Shown here: piece by piece, positions 1 to 8,029 of the stretch | How the letters are laid out: the number at the start of each line of letters is the position of its first letter | Position numbering within the stretch: the first letter of the stretch is position 1 | Origin: Claveliimonas acetigenes | Lineage (GTDB): Bacteria; Bacillota; Clostridia; Lachnospirales; Lachnospiraceae | Direction: 5' to 3' | Length of the DNA: 22,823 nt | NCBI RefSeq assembly: GCF_025567385.1 | Contig: NZ_JAOQJU010000042.1 | Coordinates: 1 to 22,823, forward strand | Notes under the pieces: generated by a model | Seen by the model: the letters and a program-made list of their open reading frames with translations, nothing else | Database searches by the model: none | What the model was told of the DNA's origin: nothing | Program-made: the position numbers and the translations under genes

Positions 1-20
1 TTAAGAATACCTTGCCGCAT
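1..20 (-). CDS. Start of a short leader peptide of a tetracycline ribosomal-protection gene (cut by window edge)
   Basis: On the minus strand an ATG at 20-18 begins the codons ATG CGG CAA GGT ATT CTT, after which the window ends. An AAGGAG ribosome binding site lies at 35-30, nine bases upstream. From memory, this start and its flank match the short leader ORF upstream of tet(M)-family ribosomal protection genes (Tn916 tet(M) and relatives such as tet(W)). In that system the leader works in transcriptional attenuation with a downstream inverted repeat. The resistance gene itself would lie off the left edge and is not visible, so the identity is recognition of the leader, not of the gene. Confidence 0.6.
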
Positions 21-52
21 ATTTATTAACTCCTTGTATAATACTGAATCTA

Positions 53-95
53 ATTATATTCCTTAACCCTTTATTTGTCAAGCTTTATTTGTCAA
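53..95 (-). promoter_or_regulatory. Strong sigma-70-type promoter with a duplicated -35 box
   Basis: Reading the minus strand, a consensus -35 TTGACA (81-76) is followed by a 17-base spacer and a consensus -10 TATAAT (58-53). A second TTGACA lies 14 bases further upstream (95-90). Both hexamers and the spacing of the inner pair are perfect consensus. A 7-bp inverted repeat, TTTGTCA-AGC-TGACAAA (88-104), overlaps the outer -35 and could be an operator. The promoter drives the leader peptide at 20 and, by inference, the resistance gene beyond the edge. Confidence 0.8.
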
Positions 96-97
96 GC
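70..97. repeat. 14-bp perfect tandem duplication carrying the -35 box
   Basis: The 14-mer TTTATTTGTCAAGC occurs twice back to back, at 70-83 and 84-97. On the minus strand each copy contributes one TTGACA. Only the inner copy is 17 bases from the -10; the outer one is 31 bases away. Confidence 0.9.
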
Positions 98-111
98 TGA
101 CAAACTAAAGC

Positions 112-140
112 AGAAAAAGCGGCAGGATTTCCCCCTGCCA
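112..140 (-). terminator. Rho-independent terminator after the tnpV remnant
   Basis: On the minus strand a GGCAGG/CCTGCC stem (139-134 with 126-121) encloses a 7-base loop and is followed by GC and a run of five T (118-114). It begins 13 bases after the tnpV stop at 153. It separates tnpV transcription from the promoter of the leader peptide. Confidence 0.8.
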
Positions 141-152
141 CTAATCATCTGT

Positions 153-533
153 TTATGCAAAAATAATTTCCTTTTCCACAATCTCCCTCGCACAAGCCCT
201 TATGTTATTGAGGCATCCTGTCCATTCTAAGGCGTTTTCTGCCTTTAGCTGTTCCGTTATGCCCTGTGCCTGTTTCATACCCTCTATGAGCCTTTCAAAG
301 CGTTCCTGTGCCTGTCTGTCAATGTCGGCAAGGTAAGCGTTAAGTCTGCCGCTTGTAAGAAGATTGGTGTATGTAACTTTACGGTACTGTTTTAGATAAT
401 CTAAATGCCGTTGCCCCCAGATGCCTATTGCCTGTTCTTCTTCGGCGGGTACAGTTAAGCACGGTATCAAATAATCCCCTTGCCTTTCGTATTTGCCGCC
501 CAGTTCCTCAAATAATGAGTTGTTGAGCTGTTC
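153..533 (-). pseudogene. tnpV: TnpV family transposon protein, 5' end damaged
   Basis: The C-terminal ~105 residues are a typical TnpV-type protein: an IGIWGQRHLDYLKQYRKVTY block, then YLADIDRQAQERFERLIEG, ending EIIFA. Reading upstream in the same frame, the normal family N-terminus (SLFEELGGKYERQGDYLIP) is still present up to about 519. No ATG or GTG precedes it before a TAA at 536-534; the codon where the start is expected reads CTC or AAC. A TTG at 470 with an upstream AAGGGG could in principle start a shortened 105-aa product. TnpV accompanies TnpX-type serine recombinases in Tn4451-like elements; its function is not known. A more divergent, intact copy is at 20344-20691. I read this as a remnant trapped beside the tet promoter. 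Confidence 0.7.
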
Positions 534-621
534 TTACTTTCTATTTTATCAGATATCGCCTACAGATTCCATAGCTTCATAGCTCAAAATAGTTCACCCA
601 CCAACCATTTGGCTATGTAAA

Positions 622-644
622 GGGGACGGCTTTTCAGCCGCCCC
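622..644 (-). terminator. Terminator-like hairpin at the end of the conjugation operon
   Basis: On the minus strand GGGGCGGCT and AGCCGtCCCC pair around a short A-rich loop (644-622, one bulged base), followed by TTTACAT. It lies 21 bases past the CD1107-type stop codon at 665. The T-run is weak, so termination may be partial. I see no gene in 534-664. Confidence 0.55.
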
Positions 645-664
645 ACCGGTCAACGCTGCGTTAA

Positions 665-1828
665 TCAGACAGGTTCATCGTCCGATTCCGCTTCATAATC
701 CTCGTTGACATCCACTTCTTCGTCCTCGTCACCATCATCCTCCGGCAGCTGGAGCGTATCTTCATCCTCATCGTGATAATCCGCATCCGGGTCCGGCTGA
801 TTTTTCTTGGACGCAGGCTTTACGCCCTTCATCTTGATATAGAGATAACCGCCGACACCGGCTGCACCGATCACAAACAGAAGCAGCATAATCATCGGAA
901 GCGGAGACGATTTCTTCTGCTCGCTCTCTGTTTTCTGCTCTTCCGGTGCCGGTTCCGTCTCCTGCGGCTTTTCGGTTTCCGCAGGTTCCGTGACTTCCGG
1001 CTCCTTCTCCCGATACTTGGCAGCTTCCTCTTCATCCATCAGCGCAAGCAGATCGGCCTCGTCCACCATGTTCAGGAAATGCACATTCTGGTTGCCGTCT
1101 TTATCGCGGTCGATGATCAGATAAAAGGTGTTGCCCGCCTTTGTCACCAGCGTAATGAACTGCTGGCTGGATTTATCTTCTTCCTCACCGATATCGTCCA
1201 CCAGCGTCATATTTCCTTCCGGAGTCAAAGCTGCACTGGATTTCGTCTCATCCTCGTATGACATTCCACTCTGCATCAGATCCAGAAACAGCTTCAGCGC
1301 ATCTTCACTGAACATGCTGCTGTCTTTTGCAGAATCCGTGACATTCAGGTACTTTCCATGTGCATACCCGGTTTTGCCGTTGAAGTTTACCTTATACCAG
1401 TCACCGCATTTTTCGACAATCTCCACCGTATCACCGGAATGCAGATATCCGATAATCTCCTGATCCATGCCGGGACCGGAACGAAAATGCAGACTGGTGA
1501 TCCCCGGCACCACCGTACCAGTCTGCTTTTGGGACTTTTCGCTGCCGATATTGTATTCTTTGCCGCCCACCGTAACGATCAGGTTCCCATCCGCATCCGT
1601 AGAGACCTCATAGCCATCCGGCAGAACCTGCATGTCCGGGTCGATTTCGATGCTGTCGATATTGTCCGTTTTCCCCGCATTTGTGCTTTCTGCTGCATCC
1701 GTCTCCTGTGCAGCGGTACTGACAGGCGTGTTCTTCTGCACATCATCGCCCGTATAGGCAAATGCAGTGGTCGTAAAGGTTCCTGCCGCCATCACGCTGG
1801 CAAGCAGCATTGCCATCATCTTTTTCAT
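665..1828 (-). CDS. CD1107-family mobile element protein (SH3 domain + DUF4366, membrane anchored)
   Basis: 387 aa. Residues 1-24 are a signal peptide (MKKMMAMLLASVMAAGTF start, AFA cleavage-type end). Residues ~106-163 are a bacterial SH3 domain (RSGPG, GDTVEIVE, WYKVNFNGKTGYAHGKYL). Residues ~205-265 hold the DUF4366 signature FITLVTKAGNTFYLIIDRD and VHFLNMVDEADLLAL. A Pro/Glu-rich spacer, one membrane helix (~309-331) and a very acidic cytoplasmic tail follow. This is the CD1107 family encoded in clostridial conjugative transposons, just after DUF4315. A cell-surface or pore-stabilising role is inferred from the SH3 domain. The start ATG overlaps the DUF4315 stop (ATGA), so the two are probably translationally coupled. 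It is the last gene of the transfer operon here. The topoisomerase and other genes that often follow it in related elements are absent. Confidence 0.85.
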   Translation of the reverse strand: MKKMMAMLLASVMAAGTFTTTAFAYTGDDVQKNTPVSTAAQETDAAESTNAGKTDNIDSIEIDPDMQVLPDGYEVSTDADGNLIVTVGGKEYNIGSEKSQKQTGTVVPGITSLHFRSGPGMDQEIIGYLHSGDTVEIVEKCGDWYKVNFNGKTGYAHGKYLNVTDSAKDSSMFSEDALKLFLDLMQSGMSYEDETKSSAALTPEGNMTLVDDIGEEEDKSSQQFITLVTKAGNTFYLIIDRDKDGNQNVHFLNMVDEADLLALMDEEEAAKYREKEPEVTEPAETEKPQETEPAPEEQKTESEQKKSSPLPMIMLLLFVIGAAGVGGYLYIKMKGVKPASKKNQPDPDADYHDEDEDTLQLPEDDGDEDEEVDVNEDYEAESDDEPV

Positions 1829-2076
1829 TCCATATCCTCCGTTTCTTTCTCATCCAGTTTCAGGTTCTCCGGGTTGGGAACCGCAGCCTGCGCCAGCTGA
1901 ATGATGACTGCCAGCTGTTCCGGGGTCAGGCTCTGGGCATGTACCATTTCACAGATTTCGCTGTTTTCCTGCTCGTGGTACTTTCTGTCCCATTCCTTTC
2001 TGCGCTCCTCCCATTCATCGCGTTTCCTGCGGGCTTTCTCGCGCTCCGCAGCAATCTTTTCCAGTTTCAAGCTCAT
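1825..2076 (-). CDS. DUF4315 family protein
   Basis: 83 aa, highly charged. The first half is a helical, probably coiled-coil stretch (LEKIAAEREKARRKRDEWEE). The second half has the DUF4315 core (MVHAQSLTPEQLAVIIQLAQ). This family sits between the CD1108-type hydrolase and the CD1107-type protein in clostridial conjugative elements, which is its position here. No enzymatic role is known. An AAAGGA ribosome binding site precedes the ATG, and the stop overlaps the next start by four bases. Confidence 0.85.
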   Translation of the reverse strand: MSLKLEKIAAEREKARRKRDEWEERRKEWDRKYHEQENSEICEMVHAQSLTPEQLAVIIQLAQAAVPNPENLKLDEKETEDME

Positions 2077-2111
2077 ATCGTATCCTTTCCGGGCGAATAA
2101 ACGCCCTATTT

Positions 2112-3881
2112 TTATCGAATTCTTCCCATGCAGTAGTAGTGCTGCCGCCAGTAGCTCGTCTCAATGGAAGCATAGGAAATTGGTGAGCCACAGTGGATCA
2201 TCATCCCGTTGCCGACATAAATGCCCACATGGGATGCGCCGCTGGTGTTGTAGGTTTTCTGGAAGAAGATCAGGTCTCCGGGCTTTGCTTCACTCTTCGG
2301 GATAATGTCGCATTTTCCCATCAGACCATTGGCCGTCTGTCTGCCTACATTCCAGCCATTCCCGCAGTGATTGATGACCCAGCTTACAAAACCGGAACAA
2401 TCAAAACTGGTGCTCGGTGAACTGCCGCCCCAAACATAGGGATAGCCGAGATATTTCTCTGCTTCGGTAATCATCTTCCGGAATTTTTCATCCGTCAGTG
2501 CTTCGCCCGGAATATCGTAATCCTGATATTCTCCGCTGGAACCTGCGCCATCCGGCGTTGCAAAGGCAATGCCTGCAAACAGATCATCCCTATTGCCCCG
2601 GCACTCCAATGTGACTTCGTAGCGTTGCAGCTGGTCATCTGTGAGGCCGGAATTTCTGGCAACATAGTCCACACCCCGATTGAGCAGCGTTACATTGAGG
2701 ATTTTATACTCATACTGTACCGTCACTTGATAGGTGTAGGTGTGTCCGGTTCCGGTGATCGGATTATAGCGATAGCCCACACGGGTTTCTTTCCTTGTCC
2801 GGATTTCTACCTTTTCTTCCAACTTCAGCTCATACTGCGCTTCAAAAATACTCTGGAGCCGTGCCTGCACCTGGCTTCTCGTATAGTTTTCAAATTCTAC
2901 GGTCAGCAGAGAAGCAAGCTCATAGGGATTGTGACCGATTTCCGCCAAATTGTAGCGATACTCGTCATAGCCCGGATGGTCGGTTTCAATGCGGTCGATT
3001 TGTTTGCGAAGTTTATCTTCCAGCTTGGTATAATCCGTCTCCACGCCTTTCAAATCTTCATCTTCCGCTGTATAGGAAGTCCCCAGCACCACATTGCCGC
3101 CGCCATTGATCAAGACAGAGCAGGACGATACCGACCCGGCAATCACCAAAACAAGCAGTCCCACGGCTGCAATCCCGATGATGATATGCGAGTGGCTCTG
3201 CACAAACTGAAACGCCTTTTCCGTCATGCTGGCAGTACCCTGCGCAGCTTTGGCCGTGCCAGCTGCTGTGTTCTCCGCTGCGGCTGCACCTGCCTTCGCA
3301 GCGGCATACTCTTTTTTGATAGCCTGCTTCTGCCGCCATCTGGAAAAGAAATTCGAGCCAGCCTGCGGATCAGACTTCATGCGTTCCGCAAAGATGGAAT
3401 CCACGGCATCTTTATCTGCCTTTTTCTCCAACCGCTCCAGCTTTTTGTACTGCCGCAGCTTTCGACCATATTGGAACCGGGAACCGGCACGGGCTGCACC
3501 TTCCGCTGAACCTTCGGAAAAATGCGCTGCCTCCACACCGGAATTATTATCCTGGTCGGCATTGCGCACACTCTGATGTGCTTTGGCTGAAATCGCATCT
3601 GCCGAAAGATTCCCCGGCTTCTTTGGCTTACCGCCCTTTTTCCCGGAAGCCGCTTCATTCTTCTTCGCCTTTACCTCCTGCTCCGATTTCAGCTTCTTAC
3701 TGCACATCTTGGCAAGATCGGCCTCGTGACGAATCTGCCTTCGGTGTTCCGCTTTTTTCTTGCTGCTGTCTCCCGTACTGCTGTCTGCGGTCTTGCTTCT
3801 GGAATCGCGAAGGGTGTTTTCCGCACCCTCGCGCTCCTGCCGCAGCTTGTCTCCGAGATTCGGATTTTTCTTGCCAGCCAT
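2112..3881 (-). CDS. CD1108-family mobile element protein, NlpC/P60 cell-wall hydrolase
   Basis: 589 aa. The N-terminal ~230 residues are basic, low complexity and helical, probably cytoplasmic. One membrane helix lies at ~233-256 (HIIIGIAAVGLLVLVIAG). An extracytoplasmic region follows, then a C-terminal NlpC/P60 domain from ~475. The catalytic residues are visible: Cys495 in FDCSGFVSW, His551 in GASHVGIYVG and His563 in MMIHCGSP. NlpC/P60 enzymes cut peptidoglycan stem peptides. In this setting the protein is a VirB1-like wall hydrolase that would open the wall for the conjugative pore. It starts three bases after the VirB4 stop, so it is in the same operon. Confidence 0.88.
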   Translation of the reverse strand: MAGKKNPNLGDKLRQEREGAENTLRDSRSKTADSSTGDSSKKKAEHRRQIRHEADLAKMCSKKLKSEQEVKAKKNEAASGKKGGKPKKPGNLSADAISAKAHQSVRNADQDNNSGVEAAHFSEGSAEGAARAGSRFQYGRKLRQYKKLERLEKKADKDAVDSIFAERMKSDPQAGSNFFSRWRQKQAIKKEYAAAKAGAAAAENTAAGTAKAAQGTASMTEKAFQFVQSHSHIIIGIAAVGLLVLVIAGSVSSCSVLINGGGNVVLGTSYTAEDEDLKGVETDYTKLEDKLRKQIDRIETDHPGYDEYRYNLAEIGHNPYELASLLTVEFENYTRSQVQARLQSIFEAQYELKLEEKVEIRTRKETRVGYRYNPITGTGHTYTYQVTVQYEYKILNVTLLNRGVDYVARNSGLTDDQLQRYEVTLECRGNRDDLFAGIAFATPDGAGSSGEYQDYDIPGEALTDEKFRKMITEAEKYLGYPYVWGGSSPSTSFDCSGFVSWVINHCGNGWNVGRQTANGLMGKCDIIPKSEAKPGDLIFFQKTYNTSGASHVGIYVGNGMMIHCGSPISYASIETSYWRQHYYCMGRIR

Positions 3882-3884
3882 CGC

Positions 3885-6329
3885 TTACGCCTCCTTCGCT
3901 TCCTGCACTTCGGTTAATTTTGTCGTCATAATCCGGTACAGTTCCAGATCGGTCGGGAAACGATCAACGAACGGCAAAATCACATTTCCGTAGAACAGCA
4001 GTCCTTCGCCTTCACCGGAGTGGGTCACATAGGACAGCTGATGTGGGCTGATATTCAGCTGATCCGCCAAAATCTGACGATCACCGGCTGCTTGATTCAG
4101 CATATAAATGAAGTCGCTGTTCTCAAAAATGTTCGTCACTTCGCGGGAAGAAAGCAGGTCTTTCACGTTCTGGGTGATGCCGGTGGGAATACCACCCCAT
4201 TTACGGAATCGCTTCCAGATTTCCACGCTGTAAGCCGCTGTCTGCTCTTCTTTCAAAAGCAGATGGAACTCGTCCATATAGTAGCGGGTGGCTTTACCGG
4301 CATTGCGGTTGGCGGTTACACGCCCCCAGACCTGATCCTGCACCACCAGCATACCGATCTTTTTCAGCTGCTTGCCCAGCTCCTTGATGTCATAGCAGAC
4401 CAGCCGGTTATTGATATCTACGTTGGTGCGGTGGTTAAACAGGTTCAGCGAACCGGTCACATAGATTTCCAGTGCCGTTGCCACATGGTGTGCTTCCTTT
4501 TCATCCTGCCGGAGCAGTGCCTCGTACAAGTCCTGCAACACCGGCATGTTCTCCGGCACCGGATTCTCAAAATAGGTCTGGTAAATCTGATGAACACATC
4601 GGTCGATGACCGTCTTTTCTACCGGCTGCAAGCCTTCTTTTCCGCCCACGATCAGCTCACACAGGGACAGGATGAAATCTGCTTTCAAGGCAATCGGATT
4701 ATCCTCTTCCGAATAGTTCGCATTGATGTCCATCGGGTTGATATACTGCGTGCTGGAAGGGCTGATTTTAATGACCTGCCCCTCAAATTTCTTCACCAGT
4801 GCCGTGTACTCGGCTTCAGGATCGCACACAATTACATCGTCATCCGTCACCAGGAACGCATTGGCGATTTCACGCTTGGCAGAAAAGGATTTACCGGAAC
4901 CGGGAGTACCAAGAATCAGCCCGTTGGGGTTTTTGAGCTTTTTCCGGTCAACCATAATCAGGTTGTTGGACAGAGCATTCAGCCCATAGTACAGAGCCTC
5001 TTTCCCGGTCTGAAACAGTTCCTGGGTGGTAAACGGAACGAAAATTGCCGTGCTGCTGGTAGTCATGCTGCGCTGAATCTCAATCAGGTTCTGTGCCAGC
5101 GGCAGACAGCTCATCAGCCCCTGCTCCTGCTGAAAGTCCAGACGGCGCAGGTTGCAGTTGTACTTCTGCGCGATACTGGAAGCTTGAAACACATTGGTTT
5201 CCAGCTCCTGCTCCGTCTCGCCGGTGTTCATCACCAGAAAGGTCAGCAGGAACATACGCTCATTCTGGCTCTGCAATTCCTTCAGCAGTGCCTTTGCGTC
5301 CTTGCCGTAAGTTGCCAAATCTGACGGAATGATGTCCATATCGTATCCGGAACGGACAGCTTTCTTCTGTTCCTCAATCTTGGAACGATCCAGCTCCGTA
5401 ATGGTGTGCTTGATGGATTTGATTGCTTTATTCTGGTCTACCGACTGAATGTGCATAGTCACGATCTGGCTGGATTCCATATCCAGAAAATCCTTCAGCA
5501 GCTGATCCGACAGGTCGGAAGCCGTGATCTGGAGATAGGACATGGAGCCATACATCCCGCCCATCTGAAAAATACGGTTCTTCGGAAAGGCAAAACCGGT
5601 CGGTGCAATAAAGTCCTTTACCGACAGCCCGCTCTCCGGCAACCACTTCCAATCGAAATTGAATCGGTCATGGTCACCCATGTGGAACATATCGTGCATC
5701 AGATGAAGCCGTTCCTTGCCGTTCAGCAATTTTGCCCGGACACCCAAGCGTTTGAAGTTGTTCATCAGGTCGATCTCGATGTGAATGAGCCTCGGCTTTG
5801 CCTGTTTCATGGATTCCGCCTCAATGCCAAACGTCAGGTACTTCGTCTTGGTCAGGCCGTTGTTGCCCTGGGCAAGCTGGCGGCGCAGCATGGTGCTGTA
5901 CTCCGTGCGCACCGGATTGAAATGATCCTTCTGGTACGGGATACGCACCATCTTCTCAAAATTCGAGGCATCCGTAGCCATATTCATAAAAGAAAGCTCA
6001 AAGCGGATGCTGGAATCAAAGAAGTTCAGGAAGCTGCACCATTCCTCAAAGATAGCCGTCTGATCCTCCTGCTGTGCCAGCTGGTAATTGATGTCCTGAA
6101 ACTGAATGGTTTTGGTGTAGTAGTTGTCCGTCACACGGCAGATACCATCCGGGAACATCCGCTGAAAGGGAATGCTATCCTGAGCTGAGTGCGGAACCGT
6201 GCTGTCACCCCTTGCACGGTCAATCACCGTCTGCACCTGTTTTTGCTCTGCGGCTGACAGATGGGACGGCATTCGGATGTCATCCTGCTTTTTATTCTTC
6301 GCTGTCAGCTTTTCGAGAATTTTGAACAA
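3885..6329 (-). CDS. virB4: VirB4-like conjugation ATPase (TraC/TraE/CD1110 type)
   Basis: 814 aa, the usual length. The N-terminal ~450 residues are the VirB4/TraC-type domain. The C-terminal P-loop domain has Walker A GTPGSGKS at 474-481 and Walker B YYMDEFH at 683-689. VirB4 is the universal cytoplasmic ATPase of type IV secretion and powers pore assembly and substrate transfer. The start is a TTG at 6329 with GGAGG nine bases upstream inside the end of the PrgI gene, so the two genes overlap by 38 bases. The protein looks intact. The coupling protein (VirD4/TcpA) that would deliver DNA to it is not in the window. Confidence 0.92.
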   Translation of the reverse strand: MFKILEKLTAKNKKQDDIRMPSHLSAAEQKQVQTVIDRARGDSTVPHSAQDSIPFQRMFPDGICRVTDNYYTKTIQFQDINYQLAQQEDQTAIFEEWCSFLNFFDSSIRFELSFMNMATDASNFEKMVRIPYQKDHFNPVRTEYSTMLRRQLAQGNNGLTKTKYLTFGIEAESMKQAKPRLIHIEIDLMNNFKRLGVRAKLLNGKERLHLMHDMFHMGDHDRFNFDWKWLPESGLSVKDFIAPTGFAFPKNRIFQMGGMYGSMSYLQITASDLSDQLLKDFLDMESSQIVTMHIQSVDQNKAIKSIKHTITELDRSKIEEQKKAVRSGYDMDIIPSDLATYGKDAKALLKELQSQNERMFLLTFLVMNTGETEQELETNVFQASSIAQKYNCNLRRLDFQQEQGLMSCLPLAQNLIEIQRSMTTSSTAIFVPFTTQELFQTGKEALYYGLNALSNNLIMVDRKKLKNPNGLILGTPGSGKSFSAKREIANAFLVTDDDVIVCDPEAEYTALVKKFEGQVIKISPSSTQYINPMDINANYSEEDNPIALKADFILSLCELIVGGKEGLQPVEKTVIDRCVHQIYQTYFENPVPENMPVLQDLYEALLRQDEKEAHHVATALEIYVTGSLNLFNHRTNVDINNRLVCYDIKELGKQLKKIGMLVVQDQVWGRVTANRNAGKATRYYMDEFHLLLKEEQTAAYSVEIWKRFRKWGGIPTGITQNVKDLLSSREVTNIFENSDFIYMLNQAAGDRQILADQLNISPHQLSYVTHSGEGEGLLFYGNVILPFVDRFPTDLELYRIMTTKLTEVQEAKEA

Positions 6330-6684
6330 TGCGATTTACCTCCATTTCCACGTCTGCCTGCTGAACCAGCAGTGCATAGTAATTTTTTGTTTTGTAAGGC
6401 CGCGTTTTCGGCCTCTTGAACTTTGCCTCATAGAAGTGCTTTGCCACCACTTCCAGCGGCTGACCGTCTTTCTCATACATGGCAAGAAAGAAAAGCGGCA
6501 GCATCACCGCCATCATGCCAAGTGCGGCAAGGCTCAGATTCCCGCTGGATTTGAGTAAAAAGAAAACCGGAACGCCAATCAGCGCACCGGCTCCGAAGCA
6601 GAGAATCTGCCGTTTGGTCAGGTTCATAAAGACCTTGGTCTTGACCTTTGAAAGGTCTCGCGGCACAGAAATATAAGATGCCAT
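6292..6684 (-). CDS. PrgI family conjugation membrane protein
   Basis: 130 aa. A short N-terminus (YISVPRDLSKVKTKVFMNLT), then two adjacent membrane helices (~28-46 and ~50-70), then a basic, tyrosine-rich cytoplasmic tail. This is the PrgI/CD1111 pattern, with the conserved YISVPRDL start and LTKRQ before the first helix. PrgI proteins are VirB3-like inner-membrane partners of VirB4. A strong GAGGAGG lies upstream of the ATG. The gene sits between the VirB6-like and VirB4 genes, the standard order. Confidence 0.87.
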   Translation of the reverse strand: MASYISVPRDLSKVKTKVFMNLTKRQILCFGAGALIGVPVFFLLKSSGNLSLAALGMMAVMLPLFFLAMYEKDGQPLEVVAKHFYEAKFKRPKTRPYKTKNYYALLVQQADVEMEVNRIVQNSRKADSEE

Positions 6685-6701
6685 GACTCATTCCTCCTCT
6701 C

Positions 6702-7568
6702 TTAGTGCGCTGCAAACACGGATTTCGCGAGGCTTCCCGTCTTAAACAACGTAAATGCCAGCAAAACCGTATAGCCCATAACGCCCCAAATGCTGCTGAT
6801 AATGTTATCCGAAAAAGACAGGTTCTGAATCAGAACTGCATAGATGCCTACACAGATCATGATAAGAAAGCCCTGGAATCCCAGTGCAAACAGGGAGCGT
6901 AGATAGTTTTGACCGGTGTGGCTCTGCTCATGGTTTCCAAAGGTTGCGAACGGAATCGGCGCAAGGCTTACCATGAGATATATTTCCACCATTCGGCCAT
7001 ACACGATAACAAAGATAATAGCCGACAATGCCAGCATCGTGACCTGAACCACAAATGTCTGCAAATACAGTCCCAGCAGCGGTCCCAAGTCCATGCCTTC
7101 CAGTGTGGCCTGCATCGCTGCCAGGGTCGCATCGCTGACGGACGTACTGCCGGAAATCAGACCGCCGCTTCGGGAGATCACTTGCTGCGCCACATCAAAG
7201 ACAGCCATCGTGATATTGAATGTGTTCGAGATCAGGGTCACTGCCAGAAAGGTCTTAAAGACCCATTTGAAAAATGTCCAGGTCTCGAAATTTGCCAGAT
7301 TGTTATGCTCGATGAGCATCTGGATCAGCTCATAACAGGCGATGAATGTCAGCACCATTCCGGCAATGGGCAGGATCACGGATTCCGAGATGTTGCGGAT
7401 CATAGAAAAAACCGCAGGTGAAAAGTTCGCCGGTGTGGTTCCCACATCTCCTGCGATCTGTCCAACCTGCTGGTTGACCGAATCGAACATCCCTGAAAGA
7501 TTTCCCATGATACCGCTGATGATCATGCTCTTGAGCCAATCTGTGATCTGTTCAAGGATACTCTGCAT
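6702..7568 (-). CDS. VirB6/TrbL-like conjugal transfer protein, CD1112 family
   Basis: 288 aa with at least six hydrophobic helices. The N-terminus (LEQITDWLKSMIISGIMGNL) and the central GRMVEIYLMVSLAPIPFATF segment are typical of CD1112-type proteins. These are polytopic, VirB6-like channel components of Gram-positive conjugation systems. AAGGAGG precedes the ATG at 7568. It ends 17 bases before PrgI and follows a 32-aa ORF at 7584-7682, all in one operon. No lesion is visible. Confidence 0.88.
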   Translation of the reverse strand: MQSILEQITDWLKSMIISGIMGNLSGMFDSVNQQVGQIAGDVGTTPANFSPAVFSMIRNISESVILPIAGMVLTFIACYELIQMLIEHNNLANFETWTFFKWVFKTFLAVTLISNTFNITMAVFDVAQQVISRSGGLISGSTSVSDATLAAMQATLEGMDLGPLLGLYLQTFVVQVTMLALSAIIFVIVYGRMVEIYLMVSLAPIPFATFGNHEQSHTGQNYLRSLFALGFQGFLIMICVGIYAVLIQNLSFSDNIISSIWGVMGYTVLLAFTLFKTGSLAKSVFAAH

Positions 7569-7583
7569 GAGCCGCCTCCTTCC

Positions 7584-7682
7584 TTACGCGAACACGCCGA
7601 ACAGCTTCGCCATCCGGGACAGAAGCATAAACAGCTGTGAGAAAAGAGACAGTGCCGATGCAGTTGTAGTAAGAAACGCCAT
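7584..7682 (-). CDS. Small hydrophobic protein (32 aa) in the transfer operon
   Basis: ATG at 7682 with a perfect AGGAGG eight bases upstream, TAA at 7586-7584. The product starts MAFLTTTASALSLFSQLFML and ends FGVFA. It is hydrophobic with two basic residues in the second half and could form one short membrane helix. I do not recognise a family. The ribosome binding site, the tight spacing to the CD1112 gene (15 bases) and the conserved operon position argue that it is real and simply below usual length cut-offs. Confidence 0.6.
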   Translation of the reverse strand: MAFLTTTASALSLFSQLFMLLSRMAKLFGVFA

Positions 7683-7874
7683 AGATTTGTCCTCCTGTAA
7701 CTTGTCCGGCCTATCAGCCGGTGCGATTCTAAACTGCGGTTCTGCGCCATACTTCCAACATGTGCACCTGCCAGAGAGCGCAGAACATAGCCAGCTGCGG
7801 AGATTGCCTGCACCTGACTATGTAACAGGCAGCTTTCGCCGCCCGGTCGGAATCTTCGCCCCGACAGCCTTTGC
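7683..7874 (-). other. 192-base non-coding spacer rich in stem-loops, between maff2 and the transfer operon
   Basis: No convincing ORF. Reading the minus strand from the maff2 stop there is GTCGG-N10-CCGAC, immediately followed by GGCGGC-GAAA-GCTGCC (a GNRA tetraloop on a 6-bp stem with one G-U pair). Just before the ribosome binding site of the 32-aa gene is CCGGC-TGATAG-GCCGG. Such ordered hairpins suggest a structured 5' leader or RNA processing site. I cannot assign a known RNA class. Confidence 0.4.
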
Positions 7875-7955
7875 TTAACCGAACAGACCGGAAAGCAGCG
7901 GCACCAGAGTCGTGCCGATCAGTGCTACACCGCCACCGGCCATCAGCTGTTTTAT
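7875..7955 (-). pseudogene. 3' fragment of a Maff2 family gene, cut by element insertion
   Basis: On the minus strand the last codons read IKQLMAGGGVALIGTTLVPL and then LSGLFG followed by TAA at 7877-7875. This is the characteristic C-terminus of Maff2-family small membrane proteins, which sit directly upstream of the CD1112 gene in this class of conjugative element. Upstream of the Ile codon (7955) the homology stops: the frame runs into unrelated AT-rich sequence with a TAA and no start codon. The missing N-terminal half is not found elsewhere in the window. The break lies next to the end of the serine recombinase gene at 8030, so I infer that the recombinase's element inserted here. Confidence 0.75.
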
Positions 7956-8029
7956 GTCTTTTATGAGAAAATATTGGCTCGAAATAAGCCTTGAAAAGAT
8001 TAAAATAGATTAAATTTTGATAGATTTTC
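7950..8029. other. Predicted end (att region) of the inserted mobilizable element
   Basis: The maff2 homology ends at about 7955 and the first recombinase stops at 8030, leaving ~75 bases of very AT-rich DNA. It contains repeated AGATTAAA/AGATTTT-like words (7998-8028) that could be recombinase contacts. Large serine recombinases of the TnpX/TndX group are usually encoded at one extreme end of their element, pointing outward, which matches. The exact crossover dinucleotide cannot be fixed without the empty site. Confidence 0.5.

Noticed and set aside
4020..5324. 434-codon plus-strand ORF opposite virB4
   Set aside because: It is an antisense shadow of the virB4 coding frame, with no ribosome binding site and no recognisable domain.
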